Of a stretch of DNA of 64,000 nucleotides, positions 17,936 to 26,690 are shown piece after piece. The notes under the pieces were generated by a model. It was not told the origin of the DNA. It ran no database searches and saw nothing but the letters and a program-made list of their open reading frames with translations. How positions within the stretch are numbered: position 1 is the first letter of the stretch; each line of letters starts with the position of its first letter. This DNA is from Parageobacillus sp. KH3-4. Its GTDB lineage: Bacteria; Bacillota; Bacilli; Bacillales; Anoxybacillaceae. The stretch spans positions 282,001 through 346,000 of the forward strand of contig NZ_AP025627.1 in the NCBI RefSeq assembly GCF_022846435.1, read 5' to 3'. Made by a program: the position numbers and the translations under genes.

Positions 17936-19219
17936 ATGAGTAAAAAAATTTGCGTCATTGGATTAGGATATATTGGATTACCGACGTCAGTAATGTTTGC
18001 TAATCACGGCATCCAAGTACATGGCGTCGATATTAACGAAAAAACAGTGAAGATGATTCAGCAAAAACAGTTGCACATCGAAGAACCAGGATTACAGGAG
18101 CGACTTAACAAGGCGATTGATAGCGGAAAATTTACCGTTTCCACTAAACCGGAGGAAGCGGATGTATTTATTATTGCCGTCCCGTCTCCAATTAACAAGG
18201 ATAAAACAGCAAATTTAGATTATGTGCGCGCTGCGACAAAATCGATTGTCCCTTATGTTCGAAAAGGAAATTTAGTTGTGCTCGAGTCAACGGTGCCCCC
18301 GCGCACGGTGGAAGACGTCATGCTTCCTATTTTACGGGAAGCTAATTTAGAGATTGGGACGGAATTATTTGTGTCTCATTCTCCAGAGCGTGTGATTCCA
18401 GGAAGAATTTTTGAAGAATTGGTCAACAATGACCGCATTGTCGGCGGAATTAACGAGGAATCCGGACGCTTGACGGCGGAATTATATAAAACGTTTGTCA
18501 AAGGAACGATTCACATCACCGACGCGACAACCGCAGAAATGGTGAAAGTAATCGAAAATACGTATCGCGATGTCAATATCGCATTTGCCAATGAATTGGC
18601 AAAAATAAGCGAGAAAATCGGCGTCAATGTATGGGAAGCGATTCGTCTTGCTAATTTCCATCCGCGCGTAAACATCCATTTGCCTGGACCAGGGGTTGGA
18701 GGCCATTGCATTGCAGTAGATCCTTGGTTTTTGGTGGAATTACAACCAGAATTAGCGAAAATAGTAAGCCTTGCGCGCCATACAAACGACAGCATGCCGG
18801 AATATACAGCGCTAAAAATTAAACAAATTCTTGAAAATGAAAATATTCATCATGGCCGCGTTGCCGTATTTGGCCTAGCGTTCAAAGGAAACGTTGACGA
18901 TATGCGGGAAAGTCCGTCACTGGAAGTCATTCATCATTTAGAAAAGCTTGGGCTTGATTATACTGCTTACGATCCACATATCAAGGAAAATAAATTGGCG
19001 TGCCAGACGCAACAAATTGAAGAGGCTGTTGCCCACGCCGATATTATCGTCATTTTAACCGATCATAATGAATTTAAAACGCTGCATCCAGAAAAAATCG
19101 CTCCTCTTGTACGAACGAAAATTATTTTGGATACAAAAAACTGCATCGACCGGAGCGAATGGAAGAAGCATGGATTTCACGTATTGGTGCTTGGGGATGG
19201 AAAAAAACAATCTAGATGA
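17936..19219 (+). CDS. wecC: UDP-N-acetyl-D-mannosamine dehydrogenase
   Basis: A 427-residue NAD-dependent sugar-nucleotide dehydrogenase, oxidising UDP-ManNAc to UDP-ManNAcA. The Rossmann motif VIGLGYIGLPTSVMFANHG opens the protein; the catalytic cysteine is in GVGGHCIAVDPWF, and AEMVKVIENTYRDVNIAFAN is typical of the WecC branch. It is the first gene of a four-gene unit (wecC, tagA, flippase, polymerase) for a uronic-acid-containing cell wall polymer. The other UDP-sugar dehydrogenases (UDP-Glc type) are less likely because mnaA is nearby. Confidence 0.92.
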   Translation: MSKKICVIGLGYIGLPTSVMFANHGIQVHGVDINEKTVKMIQQKQLHIEEPGLQERLNKAIDSGKFTVSTKPEEADVFIIAVPSPINKDKTANLDYVRAATKSIVPYVRKGNLVVLESTVPPRTVEDVMLPILREANLEIGTELFVSHSPERVIPGRIFEELVNNDRIVGGINEESGRLTAELYKTFVKGTIHITDATTAEMVKVIENTYRDVNIAFANELAKISEKIGVNVWEAIRLANFHPRVNIHLPGPGVGGHCIAVDPWFLVELQPELAKIVSLARHTNDSMPEYTALKIKQILENENIHHGRVAVFGLAFKGNVDDMRESPSLEVIHHLEKLGLDYTAYDPHIKENKLACQTQQIEEAVAHADIIVILTDHNEFKTLHPEKIAPLVRTKIILDTKNCIDRSEWKKHGFHVLVLGDGKKQSR

Positions 19220-19243
19220 TAGCTGCAGATTAGGTGTGATAGG

Positions 19244-19951
19244 ATGAAAGAAACGTTTTTAGGTGTCCATGTTTGTACATACACGTACGAACAGCTTGTG
19301 ACAAAGTTAATGGAAGACATTGATCATAACCGTAAATCGTTTATCGTTGCGATTAATCCCGAAAAAATCATGAAAGCCCAGCAGGATGACCGATTGCGGG
19401 AATTGCTGAATCAGGCGACATATCCTATTCCGGATGGGATAGGGGTGATTTTGGCTTCCATCTTAAAAGGAGGCCGCATTCGGTCGCGAGTAACGGGAAT
19501 CGATATGATGCTCCGCTTATGCAAAGAAGCGGCTGCACGCGGGAAAAAAATTTTCCTTTATGGTGCAAAGCCCGGGATAGCCGATGAGGCAAAGCGGAGA
19601 TTGGAAAAAATGTTTCCGGGAATTCAAATTGTCGGAACCATGCACGGATATGAGAAAGATGAACAAGTTGTCCAAGAGGCTATCAATCAATCGGGGGCGG
19701 ACATTTTATTTGTTGCGTTAGGAAGTCCTGCCCAAGAATACTGGATCGCTAACCATATGCATTCGCTGTCCCCAAAAGTATATCAAGGAGTTGGCGGGTC
19801 TTTTGATGTGATTTCTGGAAGGATAAAAAGAGCTCCCCTTCTTGTTCAAAAGCTAGGGTTAGAATGGCTATACCGCTTGCTGAAAGAGCCATGGCGCTGG
19901 AAGCGGCAGCTTGCGCTTCCGAAATTTCTGATTAAAGTGATTAGAGAATAG
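19244..19951 (+). CDS. tagA: WecG/TagA/CpsF-family glycosyltransferase
   Basis: A 235-residue cytoplasmic-face glycosyltransferase of the WecG/TagA family, which adds a ManNAc or ManNAcA residue to undecaprenyl-diphosphate-GlcNAc. Characteristic parts are NPEKIMKAQQDDRLRELLN, YPIPDGIGVI, RVTGIDMM, FLYGAKPG and the GVGGSFDVISGRIKRAP segment near the end. The family lacks the usual GT-A/GT-B folds. With wecC next to it, the transferred sugar is probably ManNAc(A). The initiating TagO-type enzyme is not in the window. Confidence 0.92.
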   Translation: MKETFLGVHVCTYTYEQLVTKLMEDIDHNRKSFIVAINPEKIMKAQQDDRLRELLNQATYPIPDGIGVILASILKGGRIRSRVTGIDMMLRLCKEAAARGKKIFLYGAKPGIADEAKRRLEKMFPGIQIVGTMHGYEKDEQVVQEAINQSGADILFVALGSPAQEYWIANHMHSLSPKVYQGVGGSFDVISGRIKRAPLLVQKLGLEWLYRLLKEPWRWKRQLALPKFLIKVIRE

Positions 19952-19961
19952 AAGGGATAGT

Positions 19962-21479
19962 ATGTCAAAATTACGCATTGCGAGCATCCTGTTTTTGCTA
20001 TCCACCTTTTTCTTGAAATTCTCGAGCATGTTTCGCGATATAATCATCGCCAATTTGTTCGGTAACTCTTATGTCACCGATGCTTATATCGCGGCGATGA
20101 CCATCCCCAATGCGCTTATTTTGTTTATGTTGACGGGGATGAAAGATGCCTTTTTGCCTAGCTATTATAAGTACGCCAAGCTAGGAAAAGGCTTTTCTCA
20201 TTTAACGAACATCGTAAAGGGAACATTTTGGATTTCGTTTGTCATCGCGGTCGCCGGGGCGCTTCTTTCTCCGCTTGTCATTCCAAAACTATATCCAGAT
20301 TTTAATAGTCATGGAACGCAAATTGCTATATGGACGGCGGTCATTTACTTTCTGTCTGTGGCTATTGTCGGCGTCAATGCGGTTTACGAAGGATATTTTG
20401 ACGCCCAAAAGATGTTTTCGTTTTCGACATTTTCCCAGACGATTGTTGTGCTGTGCACGATTGGCGGCGCGCTGTTTCTTCATCGCCCAATGGGGATTTA
20501 TTCCGTGCCGTTTGGCTATTTTGTCGGAACTATCTTTTCTTTCTTAATCAAGCTGTTTTATTTAGGGCCGCGCCAGTTTATTGACTGGAAGCAGCCGGTG
20601 GATCGAAAAGAAGTTCTCTCGTTTTACCGCGTATTTTTGCCAATCGGGCTAACGATCGCCGTCGGCCAAGTAAACTTGTTTGTGAACACATTGTTTGCCG
20701 CAAGGCTTGGCGAAGGTGCTGTATCTACTCTAAACTATGCATTTCGCCTCGTAAGTATTCCGCAGGCGATTTTTGGAGTAACCATCGCTACAATTGTGTT
20801 TCCGTTGTTGGCAGAGGCAAGAACGAAAAACGACATGGCTCTGTTTAGAGTCGGCATCGAAAAGGGACTTACGTACATGTTTTTATTTTTGGCGCCGACG
20901 GTTGCCGGAATGCTTGTGCTGATGAAAGAGTGCGTTCAGATTGTATACGAGCGGGGGGCGTTTACGGCGAGTGCGACCGCCCAAACAAGCGAATACTCAT
21001 TTTTGTATATCGGTTCCGTTCTTTTTTACAGCATTCAAGCTGTCATTGCGAAAGGATTTTATACGCTGGAAAAAGGGCATTATATGCTGAGAGCCGGAAT
21101 TGTTTCGATTATTGCTAACATTATTTTTAATGCGATTTTTTCCAGCACAATAGGAGCGGCGGGTTTGGCTTTATCCGCGTCTTTTGTCGGCTTGGTGTAT
21201 TCGCTGATTACGTTTACGACGCTCTATAAAATCACAGGTGGATTTCGCCTTTCGGTGGTTGGAAAGGAATACGGAAAAATTACCATTAGTACGCTCGCAA
21301 TGGTAGCTGTGTTGCTTTTTATGAAATACGAATTGCATGCCGATCGGCTCGCCATCATACCGTACTTAACGGTCATGATTATATCGGGGGCGGCGGTATA
21401 CTTTGTAGCATTATGGGTGTTTAAGGTACAATCCGTTAAAGAAATTTTAACGAAAAAGAGGAGGAAAGAAGTTTCTTAG
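19962..21479 (+). CDS. MurJ/MviN-like lipid-linked oligosaccharide flippase
   Basis: A 505-residue integral membrane protein with hydrophobic segments throughout, about 14 helices. FGNSYVTDAYIAAMTIPN near the N-terminus and LPIGLTIAVGQVNLFVNTLF in the middle fit the MurJ/MviN family. Because it is embedded in a polymer cluster, right after tagA, it probably moves the lipid-linked repeat unit of that polymer across the membrane, not lipid II; this is inference. It starts 10 bases after tagA. Confidence 0.88.
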   Translation: MSKLRIASILFLLSTFFLKFSSMFRDIIIANLFGNSYVTDAYIAAMTIPNALILFMLTGMKDAFLPSYYKYAKLGKGFSHLTNIVKGTFWISFVIAVAGALLSPLVIPKLYPDFNSHGTQIAIWTAVIYFLSVAIVGVNAVYEGYFDAQKMFSFSTFSQTIVVLCTIGGALFLHRPMGIYSVPFGYFVGTIFSFLIKLFYLGPRQFIDWKQPVDRKEVLSFYRVFLPIGLTIAVGQVNLFVNTLFAARLGEGAVSTLNYAFRLVSIPQAIFGVTIATIVFPLLAEARTKNDMALFRVGIEKGLTYMFLFLAPTVAGMLVLMKECVQIVYERGAFTASATAQTSEYSFLYIGSVLFYSIQAVIAKGFYTLEKGHYMLRAGIVSIIANIIFNAIFSSTIGAAGLALSASFVGLVYSLITFTTLYKITGGFRLSVVGKEYGKITISTLAMVAVLLFMKYELHADRLAIIPYLTVMIISGAAVYFVALWVFKVQSVKEILTKKRRKEVS

Positions 21480-21496
21480 AAGGAAACTGAAAAGCT

Positions 21497-22768
21497 ATGA
21501 AACGACTAGGGATGCTGCGAAAGTGGAATAACGAGATTGATTCATTTTCACCATATTTTTTCTTTCCTTTTATTTTAATTCTTTACTTTTTTGTCAGTTT
21601 GTTTGATTTTGGAAAAATAGAATATTTTGAAGCTGATCGGAATATTTTATGGGCCATTTTAGCCGGGCTTCTTTCCTATTTGGCAGCTGTTTATATTGTC
21701 CAAAAGAAAAATTGGATGTTTCCTTCTATGGGGCTGGCCTTTTTAAAAGGAAAAACGAAATATTTTTTGTATGCTCTTGGCATTATCGGATTGGCTAGTT
21801 ACGTTATTATGCTTGCGACAGGACAAATTGGGATTGCGGATGAATCGGTGCGCAGGCACTTAGATCCGAAGTTGAATTTTTTAAGTTCGTTTTTATGGTT
21901 TTCTGTTCTGTTTCTTATTTGTGACCGTGCTGTTCGCGAACATCCGCTCACAAAGAAGCAGATGCGCACGTATTTTTCAGTGTTGGTCGTCGTTTTGCTG
22001 CTTTTAGTGTTAATGGGATATCGGACACCGATTGTCATTATGTGCTTTACATGTTTGATTGTTTTCCATTATACGATTCGGCGCATTAAGCTGTCATGGC
22101 TGCTGGCGTTTTTATTCGTCATTGGTTTGTCGCTTTCGTTATTCGGGTTTTTCCGCGTCATTACAGAGGACCAGACGAAAGAATTTAACAGCCATGAAGG
22201 GCCGAATGTGGAGTTAAGTGAAGAGCAAGTAGATAGAGATGCGGCGCTCCTCCGCAAAATTAATGAAACACCGAAATGGGTTCGCGGTTTAACGGAAGTA
22301 AGCGTAACAGGCCGGATTGTGCTAAGCAAATTAATGGAATATACCGATAAACATGGATATTTGTATGGAAAGCTTCATGAAGGGATATTTTCGACGATTT
22401 TGCCGGGCGAGCAGCTATCGCCGCGCATGTTGATTACGGAAATGGTAAATTCGCTTACCGTAGATAAAGGGAAATATGTGACGCGCCCGGGAAGAACCAC
22501 CACGCCGACATTGCTTGGACAATTTTATGTCGAGGCAGGCTATTGGGCGATTATCATTGGCTTTGCCCTGTACGGCGTGATTTTGTCGATGTTGTATAAT
22601 CAGATGAAGCAATCGGGATTCGCTTCGTTTCAAACGATTGCGTACGCGTTTATCACGACGATTTTTATGATTTCCATCCATACTGGTTTGCTAGATTTAT
22701 TGTTTTTGTTGATGATTGGCTATGCTATTGCCTCCAGCGCAATTGAAAGAACGAGGGCAAACGGCTAA
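21497..22768 (+). CDS. O-antigen/oligosaccharide polymerase-like membrane protein
   Basis: A 423-residue membrane protein with about ten hydrophobic segments and a large extracellular loop around residues 225-330 (EDQTKEFNSHEG onward). This layout fits Wzy/WzyE or O-antigen polymerase-like proteins that join lipid-linked repeat units. Sequence conservation in such proteins is low, so the call rests on topology and context: it follows a flippase in a polymer cluster by 17 bases. Ribosome site AGAAGGAAA. The cluster ends here with terminators. Confidence 0.78.
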   Translation: MKRLGMLRKWNNEIDSFSPYFFFPFILILYFFVSLFDFGKIEYFEADRNILWAILAGLLSYLAAVYIVQKKNWMFPSMGLAFLKGKTKYFLYALGIIGLASYVIMLATGQIGIADESVRRHLDPKLNFLSSFLWFSVLFLICDRAVREHPLTKKQMRTYFSVLVVVLLLLVLMGYRTPIVIMCFTCLIVFHYTIRRIKLSWLLAFLFVIGLSLSLFGFFRVITEDQTKEFNSHEGPNVELSEEQVDRDAALLRKINETPKWVRGLTEVSVTGRIVLSKLMEYTDKHGYLYGKLHEGIFSTILPGEQLSPRMLITEMVNSLTVDKGKYVTRPGRTTTPTLLGQFYVEAGYWAIIIGFALYGVILSMLYNQMKQSGFASFQTIAYAFITTIFMISIHTGLLDLLFLLMIGYAIASSAIERTRANG

Positions 22769-22776
22769 AAAAGTCG

Positions 22777-22805
22777 TTGTTATATAAAGATGTCAATGGT
22801 AAAAT
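22777..22805 (+). promoter_or_regulatory. Predicted promoter just after the polymerase gene
   Basis: TTGTTA (22777-22782), 17-base spacer, TAAAAT (22800-22805). No gene follows on this strand before terminators at 22878-22951, so the transcript would be short. Confidence 0.45.
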
Positions 22806-22811
22806 ATACTT

Positions 22812-22908
22812 GTACGACAGATATTATTTCCTTCTGTAGCAATATAAAGAAAAGACCTCGGTTGGTAGCCACTGGGAAACCGTCTATCTTTAGATAGGCG
22901 GTTTTTTT
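22812..22908 (+). ncRNA. Candidate small RNA with intrinsic terminator
   Basis: A short transcript of about 97 nt is predicted between the promoter at 22777-22805 and the hairpin ending at 22908. It contains CGGTT...AACCG, which overlaps the left arm of the terminator stem and could form instead of it, as in an attenuator. No known RNA family is matched. Alternatively the hairpin only terminates the upstream operon. Confidence 0.35.
22878..22908 (+). terminator. Intrinsic terminator
   Basis: AAACCGTCTATC pairs with GATAGGCGGTTT across a short loop, followed by T's. It ends the polymer operon and/or the candidate small RNA. Confidence 0.85.
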
Positions 22909-22920
22909 CATAAAAAATGA

Positions 22921-22951
22921 GGGTGTCCCAAAAGTGATGGGACACCCTTTT
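22921..22951. terminator. Bidirectional terminator between converging operons
   Basis: GGGTGTCCCA (22921-22930) pairs perfectly with TGGGACACCC (22938-22947). T's follow on the plus strand and TCATTTTTT on the minus strand, so it also serves slaP. Confidence 0.85.
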
Positions 22952-23046
22952 GTGCCAATCATATATACGCACGAACAATAAGAGAAAACCTATATATGGT
23001 ATTCTGTTTATGGTTGAAACAACCTTTTAGGCCAGCCTCATTTTCT

Positions 23047-23949
23047 TTACGATTGTGGAGAAGAAGACGGCAGCGATACTTTCCATGAACGAAGGTCAGG
23101 ATTTTCCTTCGTGACTAGCGATTTTGGGAAAATAAACGTCCACGGCTTGCTTGTATTTGCTTTCACTTCAAAGTTATCAAGGGCAAACGCGCCGCTGGCG
23201 ACGACATCTCCGCTTGCATCATGCACTTGCAACGCTAACTGTTGGATATGAATGTTTTTGTCGCTTCCATTGCGAATGAGCAACGTGACATGAAGATCGC
23301 CTTGTTCTGTCTGCCGCGCTTGCAGCCCCATAAAATTGACTTCTCCCGGTTTAGGCGGCTGCAGCGATTGGACGAGCGCTTGCAATTTTTGTCTGTCCTC
23401 CGCTGCCAAACTTTTCTCCCAGCTTTCTTCTAAATCAAGGGAGTGGCGCTTTTGTTTTGGCAATTCAAAGGCGAGCTTCCAATCAACAAGCGGTATCTCG
23501 GAAGTTCTGAGTGTTTCCTGTTCAAATAAAAATTTCCACGGGCGGCTGCTGCGCGGAGGGACTTCTCCAAGTTCCGACAAATCGAACACTTTACGGGCGA
23601 GCACTTCATTGTTTGGACCGAGCAACAAAAGCGGAGTTGGGCTGAATGCAACCGGGCGGGACAAGCTGTTTCGGACGAAAGCCGTAACGACATATCCTTG
23701 CGGCACTTGTTTTAAATCAATGCCGGATAAAGAAATTTGGTTTTTTTTCAGCGGCCGCTGCTGATTATGCAAAAATTGATAATAGTAGCGCTCTTCGACG
23801 CTTACGTTCCACGATGGATGGAACGACAGCTCTGTTTTGACTTCTTCTTCGCCCGAATCTGTATCGCTGCTTCCTAACAGTTCGCTTGCTTCCACGACGC
23901 TGTCACGTTCGTCTTTTTGCTGTTTTTGTTTTTTAAAAAATGGCAACAT
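23047..23949 (-). CDS. slaP: Accessory Sec system S-layer assembly protein SlaP
   Basis: A 300-residue protein with two SLAP domains in tandem (about residues 60-160 and 190-295). Each has a FVRNSLSRPV or LIRNGSDKNI type segment and ends in a PWKFLFE or PWTFIFP segment. It matches the S-layer assembly protein that works with SecA2 in the Bacillus anthracis group. It is cytoplasmic (no signal peptide) and begins MLPFFKKQKQQK with a charged linker. ATG 23949 follows GGAGGGAATCAC; an upstream extension is open but lacks a ribosome site. It follows secA2 after 38 bases. Confidence 0.9.
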   Translation of the reverse strand: MLPFFKKQKQQKDERDSVVEASELLGSSDTDSGEEEVKTELSFHPSWNVSVEERYYYQFLHNQQRPLKKNQISLSGIDLKQVPQGYVVTAFVRNSLSRPVAFSPTPLLLLGPNNEVLARKVFDLSELGEVPPRSSRPWKFLFEQETLRTSEIPLVDWKLAFELPKQKRHSLDLEESWEKSLAAEDRQKLQALVQSLQPPKPGEVNFMGLQARQTEQGDLHVTLLIRNGSDKNIHIQQLALQVHDASGDVVASGAFALDNFEVKANTSKPWTFIFPKSLVTKENPDLRSWKVSLPSSSPQS

Positions 23950-23987
23950 GTGATTCCCTCCATATATTAGGACATTTTTCCAACACT

Positions 23988-26342
23988 TTAGCTGGCGGCG
24001 ATTTTTGGAGTGACCGCCTGCGCGAGACGGCGGCAAATATCTGCTTCGATTTGACGGTACATATATACGAAAAGCTCGAATCCTTCGCGCTGGTATTGGC
24101 GAATCGGGTCTTCTTGGCTGTAGTAGCGCAAACCGATGCCTTCTTTTAAACGTTCCATCGCATCAAGATGGTTCAGCCAATGGTGATCGACAATCGAAAG
24201 CAAGGAAGGCCTGATTTCCGGCAGCCCTTGTTCGGCGTCATTCATTGCCTCTAAATAATGGATATATTGTTCCAACGAGTGCTGGACGCTGTTTTTTACA
24301 TCTTCTATATCGTTGATTGTTTCCGGAAGCTGAACAGCAGGAAATGGAATGATTTCATGAAGCCGTTCGGAAAGCTTTTCTAAATTCCATTCTTCTGGAA
24401 GCATCCCCACTGGGCAATGTTGCTCAATTTCATATGGAACGTATTCACGGAGCATATCGACCATCAGCGGAATCAGACGATCGTTTTCGAGAATGCGGTT
24501 GCGCAATTGGTAAACCGCTGTCCGCTGGTCGTTCAACACGTCGTCAAGCTTTAAGTTGTATTCGCGAATCGAGAAGTTGTTGCCTTCGCAAATGCGCTGA
24601 ACGCGATCGACAAACTCATGAATATCTTTATTTAAAATTTCTCCGTTTTCGTCCGTTTTTGCTTTTTTGATCCATTTTTCCGTTTCTTCTTTGGCAAAAC
24701 GGCGGAACATGTCATCTTCCAAGGAAATAAAAAACTGGGAACGTCCCGGATCACCTTGGCGGCCGGCCCGCCCTTTTAGCTGATTGTCAATGCGCCGCGA
24801 TTCGTGGCGCTCCGTACCGAGCACAAACAGCCCGCCAAGTTCGGCCACCCCTTCGCCAAGCATGATGTCCGTCCCGCGGCCGGCCATGTTTGTCGCGATG
24901 GTGATTTGCCCTTTTTGTCCGGCCAACGAGATGAGCTGCGCTTCTTGTTCGATGGTTTTCGCGTTTAATAGGCGAAACGGCAGATTTTCCGCTTCTAAAT
25001 ATTTGGCGACTTTTTCTGACTGCAAAATGGACGTTGTTCCGATTAAAACCGGCTGTCCTGTCTCATGCACACGTTTTACTTCTTTCGCGACCGCCTTGTA
25101 TTTCTGATCGATCGTTAAAAAGACGCGGTCCGGCTCATCGATGCGGATGACCGGCTTGTTCGTTGGAACTTGCACGACATCCATGCCGTAGAGAGTTTGA
25201 AATTCCTTTTCTTCCGTTTTGGCGGTTCCTGTCATGCCCGATAAAATCGGGTAAAGCCGGAAGTAGTTTTGAATCGTAATCGATGCTTGCGTTTTGTTTT
25301 CTTCGGTTAGTTCGAGCCCTTCTTTTGCCTCAATCGCCTGATGGAGGCCGTTGCTTAAGCTCCGCCCTTCCATCGGTCTTCCGGTGAACATATCGATTAA
25401 TACAATTTTTCCGTCCCTGACGATATAATCGACGTCGCGCTGAAATAACACATGGGCGCGCAATGCTTGAATGATATAATGATATAAAGTTTGATGCTCT
25501 AAATCGTACAAGTTGTCGATGCCAAAGCCGCGCTCGATCTTGGCGATTCCTTCTTCCGTCAAGTTCGTTGCCTTTGTTTCTTCATCATAATAGTAGTCGA
25601 CATCGCGTTGAAATGTTTTGACGATGCGGGCGCATAAATAGCTGAGTTCGGAGCTGACTCCTGTTTTGCCGGCGATAATGAGCGGGGTTTTTGCTTCGTC
25701 AATGAGGACGCTGTCGATCTCGTCAATAATCGCGTAGTGAAACGGCCGCTGTACGCGCTGGGATACGTCGTAAACCATGTTGTCGCGCAAATAATCAAAG
25801 CCGAATTCGCTGCCGATTCCGTACGTGATGTCCGCTTGATATGCCGCTTTTTTCTCTTCCGTTTCCATCATCGGAAGGTTCAGCCCGACCGTCAGCCCTA
25901 AAAATTCATGAATTTGTCCAATCAATTCGCGGTCCCGTCTGGCTAAATATTCGTTGACGGTAATGACATGCACTCCTTTTCCTTCCAAAGCGCGCAAATA
26001 GCTCGGCAATGACGCGACGAGCGTTTTTCCTTCTCCTGTCGCCATTTCGGCAACGTTTCCTTCCGCCAGCACAAGCCCGCCGATTAGCTGGACGTCGAAA
26101 TGGCGCATGCCGAGCACCCGTTTCGATGCTTCGCGCACCACTGCAAACGCTTCAGCTTGAATATCGAATATCGTTTTTCCGTTGGCAAGTTCATTTTTAA
26201 AATAAGCTGTTTTTTCCCGCAACTCTTGATCGGACAGTTTCGCAAACTTTGGCTCCAGTGCGTTAATATGATCAACGATTTTGTAGTAGCGCTTCAACCG
26301 TCTCTCATCGTTATGGAATAGCTTTTTTACATAAGACAACAT
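23988..26342 (-). CDS. secA2: Accessory Sec translocase ATPase SecA2
   Basis: A 784-residue SecA-family ATPase driving export of a subset of proteins, in this context S-layer and SLH proteins. Walker A (MATGEGKTLVASLPSYL), the DEAD-like IIDEIDSVLIDEA, GTTSILQSEKVAKYL and NMAGRGTDIMLGEGV are intact. The C-terminus ends at AVTPKIAAS without the cysteine-rich zinc tail of housekeeping SecA, which marks it as SecA2. ATG 26342 follows GGAGGAG at about 11 bases. It forms an operon with slaP, the same order as in B. anthracis. Confidence 0.94.
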   Translation of the reverse strand: MLSYVKKLFHNDERRLKRYYKIVDHINALEPKFAKLSDQELREKTAYFKNELANGKTIFDIQAEAFAVVREASKRVLGMRHFDVQLIGGLVLAEGNVAEMATGEGKTLVASLPSYLRALEGKGVHVITVNEYLARRDRELIGQIHEFLGLTVGLNLPMMETEEKKAAYQADITYGIGSEFGFDYLRDNMVYDVSQRVQRPFHYAIIDEIDSVLIDEAKTPLIIAGKTGVSSELSYLCARIVKTFQRDVDYYYDEETKATNLTEEGIAKIERGFGIDNLYDLEHQTLYHYIIQALRAHVLFQRDVDYIVRDGKIVLIDMFTGRPMEGRSLSNGLHQAIEAKEGLELTEENKTQASITIQNYFRLYPILSGMTGTAKTEEKEFQTLYGMDVVQVPTNKPVIRIDEPDRVFLTIDQKYKAVAKEVKRVHETGQPVLIGTTSILQSEKVAKYLEAENLPFRLLNAKTIEQEAQLISLAGQKGQITIATNMAGRGTDIMLGEGVAELGGLFVLGTERHESRRIDNQLKGRAGRQGDPGRSQFFISLEDDMFRRFAKEETEKWIKKAKTDENGEILNKDIHEFVDRVQRICEGNNFSIREYNLKLDDVLNDQRTAVYQLRNRILENDRLIPLMVDMLREYVPYEIEQHCPVGMLPEEWNLEKLSERLHEIIPFPAVQLPETINDIEDVKNSVQHSLEQYIHYLEAMNDAEQGLPEIRPSLLSIVDHHWLNHLDAMERLKEGIGLRYYSQEDPIRQYQREGFELFVYMYRQIEADICRRLAQAVTPKIAAS

Positions 26343-26690
26343 TCTGCTAGTCTCCTCCACAAATGTCGAATCATCACTTAATCTAGTATATCATTGTTTG
26401 TTTTGCGTTTCACTATATTGGAAAACGTTCTTAAAAATCGCCGAAATTCATCATCTTTTTCAACGGTCCGCTTGTCTGTGCCAAGTGCGAATCGCCTTTC
26501 CTGGCTCCGACAAATCGAAAGGAAGATGAGAGAAGCCTAAGCATATCAAGAGAAAGAAAAGCTTATGAGTATTTGGCTGATTATATCGAGCAGTGGAGTC
26601 AAAGGAAGGAAAAATTTATCAAACTATGAAACTTTTTTTATTTTTACTCGTCATAATAGATTGAATGATTTAAAAATAGGAGGAAGGTCA
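26343..26690. other. Divergent intergenic region between secA2 and the subtilase gene
   Basis: About 350 bases with promoters expected in both directions, but I see no clear consensus pair. An open frame extends upstream from the subtilase start to 26565 but contains stop-like non-signal sequence and no ribosome site. AGGAGGAAGG at about 26678 is the subtilase ribosome site. Confidence 0.45.

Noticed and set aside
22850-22885. GGTAGCCACTGGGAAACC resembling the 3' part of c-di-GMP-I or a piece of cobalamin riboswitches
   Set aside because: The 5' halves and other conserved boxes are missing, and no downstream gene is on that strand; kept only as a candidate small RNA.
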